64,000 nucleotides of DNA from Kiloniella spongiae (GTDB taxonomy: Bacteria > Pseudomonadota > Alphaproteobacteria > Kiloniellales > Kiloniellaceae), in the NCBI RefSeq assembly GCF_001026905.1, contig NZ_LAQL01000003.1, positions 456,603 to 520,602 on the forward strand, read 5' to 3'. Positions 36,502 through 43,734 of this stretch are shown here, piece by piece; the first letter of the stretch is position 1, and each line of letters starts with the position of its first letter. The notes beneath the pieces are model-generated. The model saw only the letters and a list, made by a program, of their open reading frames with translations. It searched no databases and had not been told where the DNA came from. The translations under genes were made by a program, and so were the position numbers.

Positions 36502-36978
36502 ATGGCAACACAATGCAATTTGAAGATACTAAAAGATAGATTTTATGAGTGGGAGGTTTTAACAGATGAGAATGCATGTCCCTGCCGTAAACTATTTCTC
36601 ATTAATGAATTTGAAGATTGGTATCATAGAGAACTTACAACTTTGAAAAAAGATCGAGGCATTATATCTCCTAAGTATCAAGTCATTGCTTTCTTTGACG
36701 AATTTGTAGGAAACATAAATGCTAAGTTTGTCAGTGATTTCCAAAATCTCAACCCTCAAGGCGATGATGTGTATGAAATGAGAATAACGGATGTAAGGAT
36801 ATTTGGGTGGTTTCTTATTCCAGGTGTTTTCATTGCTGTTTCTGGAGTTTTAAAAAGGGAAGCAAAAGGCAAAAGTCTTAAACCTTATCTTAAGAAAGTT
36901 ATTAAGGTGAGGGAGGGGCTAAAATTACATCAACCAGATAGTGTTCGTTCAAAGGTAGGTATCCATGAACTCTTATAA
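36502..36978 (+). CDS. HigB/RelE-like (Gp49-type) putative toxin
   Basis: About 158 residues. The second half has the look of phage-derived Gp49/HigB toxins: DDVYEMRITDVRIFGWFLIPGVF, then a late SGVLKREAKGKS and LKPYLKKVIKVREGL, the basic helix at the end. Such toxins are mRNA interferases acting at the ribosome. The protein is longer than typical HigB (about 100) because of an N-terminal extension. The gene overlaps the XRE-type antitoxin gene by 14 bases in toxin-first order, as in higBA. Toxicity and the exact family are inferred. The ATG at 36502 is used; upstream TTG codons are less likely. Confidence 0.6.
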   Translation: MATQCNLKILKDRFYEWEVLTDENACPCRKLFLINEFEDWYHRELTTLKKDRGIISPKYQVIAFFDEFVGNINAKFVSDFQNLNPQGDDVYEMRITDVRIFGWFLIPGVFIAVSGVLKREAKGKSLKPYLKKVIKVREGLKLHQPDSVRSKVGIHELL

Positions 36979-37363
36979 ATATAAGATTGACCCAAGAGAT
37001 GGAGCTTATATCAAATCACTGAATAAGGTTCATTTTGAATGGGCAAATATTATTGAAGATTTCAAATCTCAGGGCGTAACTATTTCAGACTTAGCAAAAA
37101 AGCTTGGTGTTAATAAGTCTGTTCTTTCGCGCAGATTTAAGGGTGAAAGCAATGTCACTCTCAAGTCGCTTTCGGATATAGCTTGGCTATCGGGAAAGGA
37201 TTTGGAGATTAAATATACTGATCGATCCAGTCAGAGCAATAGGGTTGGAACGAAGTATATTAATGAACAGAATACTAAATCTAATTCTGTTGAATTAGAT
37301 AATAGGGACGTAAGATTCGCCAAGTCGAACCAATCTAACTATTCGACTGTTTCTTTTGATTGA
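36965..37363 (+). CDS. HigA-like XRE-family antitoxin/regulator
   Basis: A 132-residue protein with a helix-turn-helix at about 40-85 (TISDLAKKLGVNKSVLSRRFKGESNVTLKSLSDIAWLSGKDLEIKY), typical of the XRE/HigA group. The C-terminal 40 residues are polar and probably disordered. It should neutralise the upstream toxin and repress the operon through the palindromes at 36.4 kb. The next gene starts 7 bases after its stop, making a three-gene unit. Confidence 0.72.
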   Translation: MNSYKYKIDPRDGAYIKSLNKVHFEWANIIEDFKSQGVTISDLAKKLGVNKSVLSRRFKGESNVTLKSLSDIAWLSGKDLEIKYTDRSSQSNRVGTKYINEQNTKSNSVELDNRDVRFAKSNQSNYSTVSFD

Positions 37364-37370
37364 GTAAAAA

Positions 37371-38162
37371 ATGACTAGTTTTGCTACGTGTAAATTTTTT
37401 GATGATTGTCGGACGGAAGTCAATGGGAAGAAGACATACATTGGTGGTTATGGAAATGATTTAATAGCTGGCAGTCTTCCAATAAAGTTGAATACATTAT
37501 GGGTACAGCTTAGCTATGGTTCGAGTGTTGATGCTCCAGAACTCCCAGTAAGAGTAAATATTTCCATACCAGGCAAAACTGATAAGATCAGCTTGGATCT
37601 CCCTGTTAGTGAAATGCCAGAAATACCTAAAGATGTAGATGTTAAAGCATTTCGAGTAAGTTTTGATTTTCCTATTTTTGACGTAGTTTTAAGTGAACAA
37701 GGGCGGATTGTTGTCGAAGTCGAAACCGAAAATCAAAATGTAGTACGTGCAGGTGTACTTAAAATTACATCAAACTCTTCACCTGATGCTAATAGCATAC
37801 ACCTTCCTCACATGGATATACCTGAATTAATTGAAGCTTTTTCACGAATTCAGGAAATTAAATCTGATAGTACAAGTCATTATAAGAACATTACTTCAAA
37901 GATATTCGATGAATTTTTGTGCCAAATCCCAAAACTACCAAGTTCTATAAATAAAGAAATTAGACTACAAGTAGGGGAGAATCGGATTTTGGTTTTCTTT
38001 GAAAAGCAATTCAAAGAAATACCTTCTGTTCACGTAACATCTTTAAGTGATGATATTAAATTTCGAGTGACAGAAATTTATAAGTACGGCTTTTCTTTAG
38101 ATATTGAATATCTGAGCTCAGTTCAAGATCATCCTAGGTTTTTATTTAAATACGAAACATAA
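37371..38162 (+). CDS. Third gene of the toxin-antitoxin cassette, DUF6941-like N-terminus
   Basis: A 263-residue soluble protein, no membrane segment. The N-terminal half (ATCKFFDDCRTEVNGKKTYIGGYGNDLIAG, then beta-rich repeats) resembles proteins of the DUF6941 group; the second half is a helix (160-200) followed by more beta strands. It has no SecB-like features, so it is not an obvious TAC chaperone. The tight spacing (7 bases) suggests it works with the HigBA-like pair. A promoter and terminator follow immediately. Confidence 0.55.
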   Translation: MTSFATCKFFDDCRTEVNGKKTYIGGYGNDLIAGSLPIKLNTLWVQLSYGSSVDAPELPVRVNISIPGKTDKISLDLPVSEMPEIPKDVDVKAFRVSFDFPIFDVVLSEQGRIVVEVETENQNVVRAGVLKITSNSSPDANSIHLPHMDIPELIEAFSRIQEIKSDSTSHYKNITSKIFDEFLCQIPKLPSSINKEIRLQVGENRILVFFEKQFKEIPSVHVTSLSDDIKFRVTEIYKYGFSLDIEYLSSVQDHPRFLFKYET

Positions 38163-38176
38163 AAATCTCACCCCCA

Positions 38177-38205
38177 TTGCATTTCATAACGATTGCAGAT
38201 ATTAT
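38177..38205 (+). promoter_or_regulatory. Promoter just upstream of a terminator
   Basis: TTGCAT (38177-38182), 17 bases, TATTAT (38200-38205). Transcription from here would meet the intrinsic terminator at 38226 after only about 15-40 bases, the same promoter-then-terminator order as at 43.55 and 57.82 kb. Confidence 0.45.
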
Positions 38206-38225
38206 TTCCCACGGATCATTCCGTC

Positions 38226-38257
38226 AGCCTCATGTTTTCACACATGGGGCTTTTTTT
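38226..38257 (+). terminator. Intrinsic terminator after the toxin-antitoxin cassette
   Basis: AGCCTCATG pairs with CATGGGGCT around an 8-base loop, followed by seven T. Confidence 0.82.
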
Positions 38258-38306
38258 GTGGGAGAAATATGCAGTTAGCCGAAACGGTTATCTTTATATG
38301 AACCTT

Positions 38307-38336
38307 TTACATTATGCTGACGACTAAGGGTATAAA
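38307..38336 (+). promoter_or_regulatory. Promoter of the small membrane protein gene
   Basis: TTACAT (38307-38312), 18 bases, TATAAA (38331-38336), ending 30 bases before the ATG of the 60-residue membrane protein gene. Confidence 0.45.
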
Positions 38337-38366
38337 TCTTTGTGCAATTTATAGTCGGAGGGCAGA

Positions 38367-38549
38367 ATGGGGTTCGTTATTTTTCTTGTAGGTCTTGTTG
38401 GTGTCGTATTTGGGATGTGGGGGATATACACGGATGCTGGCCGGGCTCGGTTTGATGAAATGGATGGCCTCTACCCTATGTTTAGTGCTCTGCTGGGCGG
38501 AATCCTGGTCCTTGTTTCCATCATCGTGATTTATTATCGCAGTCGTTAA
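38367..38549 (+). CDS. Small membrane protein
   Basis: A 60-residue protein with two membrane helices (about 2-20 and 38-57) joined by an acidic loop. A strong ribosome site (GGAGGG) lies 5 bases before the ATG and a promoter is visible upstream, so it is likely expressed. No family recognised. Confidence 0.6.
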   Translation: MGFVIFLVGLVGVVFGMWGIYTDAGRARFDEMDGLYPMFSALLGGILVLVSIIVIYYRSR

Positions 38550-38598
38550 AGTTTGAGGGATAAAATTGTTTGTGAGACATAAATACACATTTTAACGC

Positions 38599-38991
38599 CT
38601 ACATCTTTTCAAGGTGATCCGGTATACGTGCCCAAATCGGTGCTTGAGAGGTAAATACTTTTTTTGTTGGTTTGAACAGGTTAGGGGCATCAAGGGAGCC
38701 AGCGGCGACAGAGATCAAACCAAATTCTGTTTGTCCCCATAAATTTGATCCGCAAGTACCGCAGAAATGGCGGTGTACTTTGCGATTTTCCTTTGATGTT
38801 TTTGTATGCACTGTCGGGGTTCCAGAGGTAAGTTGAAAGTCCGTTTCCTTTACCATGTATCCGGCGTAACCATCTGTCCCTGATATTGCTAAACAGTCCT
38901 GGCAAAAACACAATAATTGTAAAACAGCAGGGCCTGTTATTTTATATCTGATTTCTTTACAAAAACATCCTCCTTCTATGATCTCTGTCAT
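38599..38991 (-). CDS. GFA-family zinc-binding protein (accessory island)
   Basis: A 130-residue protein with the GFA cysteine pattern: GGCFCKEIRYKI, LCFCQDCLAISG and FCGTCGSNLWG. It resembles the host-region GFA protein at 8197 only at the fold level. Position inside the terL-portal island suggests it travelled with the prophage or came from a host insertion. Reaction unknown. Confidence 0.85.
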   Translation of the reverse strand: MTEIIEGGCFCKEIRYKITGPAVLQLLCFCQDCLAISGTDGYAGYMVKETDFQLTSGTPTVHTKTSKENRKVHRHFCGTCGSNLWGQTEFGLISVAAGSLDAPNLFKPTKKVFTSQAPIWARIPDHLEKM

Positions 38992-39096
38992 GTTTATAAC
39001 TCCTATACTGCTTAATTTATTTTCTTTTATTGTAACAGGTTAAACCTGTTTGTGGTGGGATTAGATATTTTTGTGAATATGGAATGCGAAAATATT

Positions 39097-39360
39097 TTAA
39101 AATTGATCAAAGCTTCTCGCTAGAAAGAACAGGCAAGGTAACGCAGCATATACGGTGATAATCAAAAGCCAGAATTGGGTGAGTTGATAGTAAATATCTG
39201 GTTGGTTGATAAAGAGAAAGTAGCAAACTCCACCTGCATATAGGATTGTTATTATTGTACTGATTGTTGGGGAGATACGCTCACTGACCCAAACGGACAG
39301 ACAAAGATGCGGAAAGAGTATAAGTAAAAACAGGTCTAACAGCCTTTGCTTGAAAATCAT
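39097..39360 (-). CDS. Hypothetical small membrane protein
   Basis: An 87-residue protein with three hydrophobic segments (about 8-25, 34-52 and 60-80). No family recognised. A nested inverted repeat 80-125 bases upstream may control it. The 366 bases before it (39361-39726) carry that repeat and a plus-strand terminator but no gene I can support. Confidence 0.5.
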   Translation of the reverse strand: MIFKQRLLDLFLLILFPHLCLSVWVSERISPTISTIITILYAGGVCYFLFINQPDIYYQLTQFWLLIITVYAALPCLFFLARSFDQF

Positions 39361-39441
39361 TCGACTGTTCCAGATATTCGTGAGTTATTAATCTGCATTG
39401 ACGCTTCATTTAATTGGATCTAGTTGTGTTTTGGAGAATAG

Positions 39442-39484
39442 TGATCAGGCGCGTATATTAAGTCAATATACGATGGCGTGATCA
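39442..39484. promoter_or_regulatory. Nested inverted repeat (operator-like)
   Basis: CGTATATT (39452-39459) and AATATACG (39465-39472) form a perfect dyad with a 5-base centre, flanked on both sides by TGATCA (39442-39447 and 39479-39484). The nearly symmetric double dyad over 43 bases suggests a dimeric or tetrameric regulator site. Confidence 0.5.
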
Positions 39485-39551
39485 TTTCTCAAAAAGTGAT
39501 TGTAAAATTTCCTAATTTCATTAGGTTTATTGTGACTGATTGATTGTACCG

Positions 39552-39586
39552 AGCGCCGCAAACCTTTTGAGGGGCGCGGCGTTTTG
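39552..39586 (+). terminator. Intrinsic terminator, plus direction
   Basis: CGCCGC pairs with GCGGCG around a 16-base loop that holds a small CC-GG stem, followed by TTTT. No plus-strand gene precedes it directly, so it may stop read-through from upstream. Confidence 0.55.
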
Positions 39587-39726
39587 GTGTTTGGTGTTTA
39601 GTGCTTAAGTTAATATTCATGACAAACTGTGGTTTAGCTTAAAAACGGCAACCAGATTATCCATGAACAAAACTAAGAAAAAGGGGTGGCCAAAGTGAGC
39701 GCTTTCTGCGTTATCTTTAGTGATAA

Positions 39727-39888
39727 TCAGCTGCGCATATTTCCCAACGCATAGCCTATGCTAGAGCAGACGAGTAGTAAAATTATCGTCGTTATTCCAT
39801 AAGTGCCGCCAATAAAACTGATACTAAACCAGCTTAATAACAGAGCAATAGTTGTACCGATAAGTGCGCCCAATAAACTATTTTTCAT
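39727..39888 (-). CDS. Very small membrane protein
   Basis: A 53-residue frame from the ATG at 39886-39888, with two hydrophobic segments (about 5-25, 30-48) and a short basic end. The codons and hydrophobic pattern look real, but the ribosome site is weak and no homologue family is recognised. Confidence 0.4.
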   Translation of the reverse strand: MKNSLLGALIGTTIALLLSWFSISFIGGTYGITTIILLLVCSSIGYALGNMRS

Positions 39889-40049
39889 AGGAATATACCG
39901 TGAATATGTGTCCTTATGGTTGTGTTTATTTTGAATGGATTTTTACTCGCCGTCAATATTTTGCTGTGAAAAAGTTGTGACTTTAAGGAATGTTATTTCT
40001 AATTAATTTTTGCTTTTTGACTTTGTTGCCATCTGTACCTCTAGCTGAT

Positions 40050-40625
40050 TTAAAGGATGTCCCGATATTCGTTATACAACCCAAGAGGTTCAAACATGCA
40101 TTTTAGGGGATCATGTTCGGATATAGGGCGAAAGCGTGAACTTTTGGTTTGAAGAGCTTTTTGGTCTTCTGCTTGCAAAGGAATACCTTGGGCCATTTTG
40201 TTGAAGGCTATGTGATGCCCTGATGTCATGAGGTTATCCCAAGTGTCTTTGGTGTTACAGGCACACATTTTGGATTGTTCTACTGGTTTTAGATTAATAA
40301 GCCTATTTACCGCCTTCCTCATGAAGCTTTTTTGTTTTTGGGTGATCTGAGGATGCTCAATGTATTGGTTGAATTCATTAACGATACTATCTTTTGTCAA
40401 GTTGGTATCTGCCTGCTTCATGCATGCCATATAGCCAATTGACTTGCCAGGTTGATCGAACAATCCTGTGACTTGCTTTAGCTCGTTTAAAATTTCTGGC
40501 GGGTATTTTGTGAACTCGCCATTTCTCATTTGACGTTCAAGTTCCTTAGCATCAACTGATTGCGCATAAGATGCATTGGTTATTAACAAGCTAGAGATGA
40601 AAAATATCGAGGCAAGAAAGCGCAT
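40050..40625 (-). CDS. Secreted protein, paralogue of the lipoprotein next door
   Basis: A 191-residue protein with a signal peptide (FLASIFFISSLLITNASYAQS). The mature part is mostly helical with several cysteines (MACMKQ, KMCACNTKDTWDNL, LKCMFEP). It shares the order NGEFTKYPPEILNELK, a PGK turn, VEQSKMCACNTKDTW, FNKMAQGI and PLGLY with the protein encoded upstream at 40662-41324, so the two are diverged duplicates. Unknown envelope function. Confidence 0.65.
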   Translation of the reverse strand: MRFLASIFFISSLLITNASYAQSVDAKELERQMRNGEFTKYPPEILNELKQVTGLFDQPGKSIGYMACMKQADTNLTKDSIVNEFNQYIEHPQITQKQKSFMRKAVNRLINLKPVEQSKMCACNTKDTWDNLMTSGHHIAFNKMAQGIPLQAEDQKALQTKSSRFRPISEHDPLKCMFEPLGLYNEYRDIL

Positions 40626-40661
40626 GAGTTAATCCTGTCAGGTGCAGTGAATTGGTAGGGA

Positions 40662-41324
40662 TTAATACAATCTAAAACGAGTTTTCAGTTCACTATATAA
40701 TCCCATAGGTACAAGAGTACATTTTACTGATTTGGGTATTTTTCCAGAAGGCTTTGTTGCAACCAGGGTGTATGCGAGATCAAGTATTTCTTCCGAAGTT
40801 GTATCAATCCCCAATGCGAGTTTGTTAAAAGTCTCTTTCTGATTATCAGGGAAGTCTTTCCAGGTGTAATCGGCCATGCAAGTGGCAGTTTTGGAAGACT
40901 CTTCGGGTGTCATGTTGAGAATGCGATCTTTCAGTTTTTCAAAAAATACAATATGTGAATGAGGGGCGCCGGGTTTTGATTTTAAGTCATCAAATAGCTT
41001 GGCGACTTTTTGCCGTTCTGCTGGGTCTGTGATGTCCTGATAATTATAGCGATAGATGACGGCTTTGCCGGGGATATCGACCAACTTTCTATCCAACGCA
41101 AGAGTATCAAGTGTTTTTTGATCGTAGTGTTTAAACTCACCGGATGTCAGCGCGTGCTTCAGTTCGAAGATGTTGGTTATGCTCTTTGCCATATGAAGAG
41201 GATGATGGTGCGAATAGTTATCGTCAGATTTTGTCTGTGTTGCGGCTTTGTCCTGGTTAGCATTGGAGGTCGTTTGACATCCTACCAAAACCATAAGGAA
41301 AGCCAACGAAAGAATTATGCGCAT
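40662..41324 (-). CDS. Lipoprotein, paralogue of the secreted protein next door
   Basis: A 220-residue protein with a lipoprotein signal (LAFLMVLVGCQTTSN) and a His-rich early region (YSHHHPLH). The rest aligns with its neighbour by GEFKHYDQKTLDTLA, DIPGKAVIY, ATCMADYTWKDF, FNKLALGI and VPMGLYSELK. The 36-base gap between the two genes fits one transcript. As phage-island envelope proteins they may change surface properties or exclude other phages, but there is no direct evidence. Confidence 0.65.
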   Translation of the reverse strand: MRIILSLAFLMVLVGCQTTSNANQDKAATQTKSDDNYSHHHPLHMAKSITNIFELKHALTSGEFKHYDQKTLDTLALDRKLVDIPGKAVIYRYNYQDITDPAERQKVAKLFDDLKSKPGAPHSHIVFFEKLKDRILNMTPEESSKTATCMADYTWKDFPDNQKETFNKLALGIDTTSEEILDLAYTLVATKPSGKIPKSVKCTLVPMGLYSELKTRFRLY

Positions 41325-41551
41325 TTTTAAGATCTAACCATATGAGAAAATGATAAGTAAGGTTCAATTTCTCGTAACGGTAGAATGTTAATACTTTTGG
41401 TTCAAATGATTTTTACCTGTGCTGGTATTGAGGTCATAAAAAACCATCTTTGGAATAAACGGCATAGTTCCGAGTGTTTATTTCTATGATACTTTTTGTT
41501 TCGCTTATTTAACAGGTAATATCCCTATGGGAAAATACGCCTTGTATTGAG
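41325..41551. other. AT-rich gap upstream of the LYP cluster
   Basis: No gene. A possible -35/-10 pair (TTGTTT near 41487, AT-rich -10 region about 15-18 bases on) lies ahead of the terminator at 41552, matching the promoter-then-terminator order of the other phage modules but without the conserved 20-base leader. Weak support. Confidence 0.3.
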
Positions 41552-41579
41552 AAAGCTCCACTGATGTGGGGCTTTTTTT
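41552..41579 (+). terminator. Intrinsic terminator before the LYP cluster
   Basis: AAAGCTCCAC pairs with GTGGGGCTTT around TGAT, followed by a run of T. It stands 53 bases ahead of the 41632 gene rather than behind a plus-strand gene. Confidence 0.82.
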
Positions 41580-41631
41580 GTGTAGGGAAAGGAGTTGGCA
41601 ATTTATAAATTAATGACCTATGGAGATTTAA

Positions 41632-42801
41632 ATGGGGTATGGCTCAGACCGTCCCGGTGGGACTAATGAACAAGAACGTGATGTCGTCGGTGGAAATGGC
41701 CCGAGCGATAATCCAGGGGGAGGGGGGTGGAGGCACTCTGATCCATGGAATGATCCTGCGCCTGGTAAAGAGCGGTCACAATCACCTGAAGCACATCGTT
41801 CTAATGTAAGAGATTGGCAAAATGCGATGGCAGGGCAAAGAGCTTCTGCTCTTGCTCGACAGAGGAAAGTTCGTCGAAAATCTACTTTGGATCCACAGTA
41901 CCCAGGAGTTGCGAATTTTGGCGCGGGGATTCCTGTAGAAGAAGAAGGTTCTGGTGCACATCCAAAGCATGAACGCAAGTGGGGAGGGAGACAAACGTCC
42001 TCAGGTCGTGCTGCTCAGAATATGGATAGAAGAGGATATCATGATTATTTGGGATCTGTTTCACACAAGGCTTATCAACAGAGACTTTCTGATTATATGA
42101 ATGAAGGCAATACGACTAGTGAGAATATTGGTAATTTTATCGGCAGTGCTTTTGGCTTTAATGAAGTGAAACCGAGTTTTTCTCCTCGAAATCTGAGTAC
42201 TAAGGCTAGTTGGGGATTCAACCCTTTTTCTGGTATTCCCGGTGCTGCGATCGGTTTGGGGTTAACAATGGCTAATCCAGCACTTGGAATTGGTTATGAA
42301 CTTTTACGCGGAAGTACGGGGAAAAGACCCGTTGGGAGTGCTCTGTCTAGTGTTGCTAAATTTGGTAGCATGGTTAGTCCGCTATCAAGAGTGGCTCAGG
42401 GTCTAGGTTTCGGTAGCATGTTAAACGGTGTCGCTGATGAATTTGGATGGGGTATAGATGATATCCTTGGAACACGAAAAGATGGATGGTCAGGTTTTAA
42501 TGTCGGACCTGATGTAACGTCACCGGATTTTAAAAAAGCAAAAGAATCTTTGAAGAGCACTTCCCATAGATCTGATGCGATTCAACGAGGATATAGGGGG
42601 AAACAAAATTCTTCCTTGCAGCGCGATGGCGGAAGAAGTGATTTCACTGACGTGTTTAACAGGCGACCCGAACACATTCTCTATCCCTATATAGAAGACG
42701 ATTCAAATTCATCTGTAATACCTGTAAAATCCAGAGTACGCAGGGCGCCAAAACTATCAACACTAAAAGCCAGACGTGCAAATTTTGGGAGGGTTAGATA
42801 A
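41632..42801 (+). CDS. LYP-tailed accessory phage protein 2
   Basis: A 389-residue protein with a Gly/Asn/Arg-rich disordered start (1-110), a glycine-rich hydrophobic middle (GIPGAAIGLGLTMANPALGIGYELL, about 195-225) and the shared end: RRPEHILYPYIEDD, then SRVRRAPKLSTLKARRANFG. The middle could insert in a membrane or form a helical bundle, as in virion proteins that leave the head during DNA entry. The stop codon touches the start of the next LYP gene, so the two are translated together. Function inferred. Confidence 0.7.
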   Translation: MGYGSDRPGGTNEQERDVVGGNGPSDNPGGGGWRHSDPWNDPAPGKERSQSPEAHRSNVRDWQNAMAGQRASALARQRKVRRKSTLDPQYPGVANFGAGIPVEEEGSGAHPKHERKWGGRQTSSGRAAQNMDRRGYHDYLGSVSHKAYQQRLSDYMNEGNTTSENIGNFIGSAFGFNEVKPSFSPRNLSTKASWGFNPFSGIPGAAIGLGLTMANPALGIGYELLRGSTGKRPVGSALSSVAKFGSMVSPLSRVAQGLGFGSMLNGVADEFGWGIDDILGTRKDGWSGFNVGPDVTSPDFKKAKESLKSTSHRSDAIQRGYRGKQNSSLQRDGGRSDFTDVFNRRPEHILYPYIEDDSNSSVIPVKSRVRRAPKLSTLKARRANFGRVR

Positions 42802-43116
42802 ATGGGATTAGCTAGTTTTTCATCTAGTAATTATGAACCCACGAAAGACAGAGATGCTGGATTTTTACGGAACAGTCTTTCGTCTAACAGGGAAAATAAT
42901 AGCTCCTCAAGATCTTCTGGCGTTTCACTCGGAAGTTTTCAGGCTCTTGGAGGCTATAGTGGATGGCGTTCGCCTGAGCAGGTTTTATATCCCAGTGTTA
43001 ATGACCCTAAGCCTCTATTGTCACCCTATATCAGTTTAACTCCGTCGCCTGTTCGTCGGGTTCGTGGCTTGGCGACGTTAAATTTATTACAGCCTGAATA
43101 TAATCGTGTTCGTTAA
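42802..43116 (+). CDS. LYP-tailed accessory phage protein 3
   Basis: A 104-residue protein: a short Ser/Arg-rich start, then WRSPEQVLYPSVNDPKPLL and the basic end VRRVRGLATLNLLQPEYNRV. It is nearly the bare C-terminal module of the larger LYP proteins. Its ATG follows the upstream stop directly. The C-terminal 60 residues are closely similar to the next gene, showing a recent duplication. Confidence 0.65.
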   Translation: MGLASFSSSNYEPTKDRDAGFLRNSLSSNRENNSSSRSSGVSLGSFQALGGYSGWRSPEQVLYPSVNDPKPLLSPYISLTPSPVRRVRGLATLNLLQPEYNRVR

Positions 43117-43221
43117 GGGAAAGTGAATAGTAAGGCTGTTCGTTTTTGAAGCTGGAATTGTAACTGCGTAGAGCTTTTGAAAGCGGCTGATTTATAAAGT
43201 AAATGTAAGAGGTAATCATAA

Positions 43222-43530
43222 ATGAGTATCGTTACAAAATATGGTGAGAGCTTCAGAGAAGACAGACGACCAAATTCTGGAAGTTTGGTGCGTGTGTCAA
43301 ATAGAGAAGGGCAAGGGTCTTCTTCTAAGTCTTTAGTGAGAGCTAACATAGAAAGACCGCAAGGCTTGTATGGAAAATGGCGTTCGCCCGAAGAGGTTTT
43401 GTACCCCAGTGTGAATAATCCAAAACCTTTATTGTCACCCTATAGCAGCTTAAACCCATCGCCCGTGCGGCGTATTCATGGCTTGGCGACTTTAAATCTA
43501 TATCGCCCTGAATATAATAAAATCAGGTAA
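43222..43530 (+). CDS. LYP-tailed accessory phage protein 4
   Basis: A 102-residue protein with AAGAGG as ribosome site, a Ser/Arg-rich start and the same end as its neighbour: WRSPEEVLYPSVNNPKPLL and VRRIHGLATLNLYRPEYNKI. The conserved ending with a variable N-terminus suggests the tail is the working part, for example a capsid-binding tag plus a DNA-contacting basic end. Confidence 0.65.
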   Translation: MSIVTKYGESFREDRRPNSGSLVRVSNREGQGSSSKSLVRANIERPQGLYGKWRSPEEVLYPSVNNPKPLLSPYSSLNPSPVRRIHGLATLNLYRPEYNKIR

Positions 43531-43550
43531 CAAATATTCTTCGTTATACT

Positions 43551-43599
43551 TTGTTTGTACTTAGAGATAACGGTATATTCGTTCTTGGATAAATAGGTC
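43551..43599 (+). promoter_or_regulatory. Late promoter with conserved leader (copy 1)
   Basis: TTGTTT (43551-43556), 17 bases, TATATT (43574-43579), directly followed by CGTTCTTGGATAAATAGGTC (43580-43599). The same -10 and leader occur at 57842-57867 with two changes in 26 bases. An intrinsic terminator follows at 43669, then the portal gene at 43735. Confidence 0.7.
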
Positions 43600-43668
43600 C
43601 TCTGGCAGACATAGTCTATTTGCGGATTGGTCGCTTTATAGAGATAAAATCATAACTGGGAAGTCTTG

Positions 43669-43697
43669 AACCCCTCGTATTTGGTACGAGGGGTTTT
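43669..43697 (+). terminator. Intrinsic terminator before the portal gene
   Basis: Perfect 11-bp arms (AACCCCTCGTA and TACGAGGGGTT) around TTTGG, followed by TT. It lies between the conserved late promoter and the portal gene, so portal expression from that promoter needs read-through. Confidence 0.85.
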
Positions 43698-43734
43698 GTT
43701 ATGTCAGGACCCAATATAGTGAACTGGAGATCTT

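Noticed and set aside
38460..38500. LYP in the 60-residue membrane protein (DGLYPMF) as another member of the LYP family
   Set aside because: It lies in an internal loop between two membrane helices, lacks the preceding Glu pattern and the basic tail, so it is a chance match.
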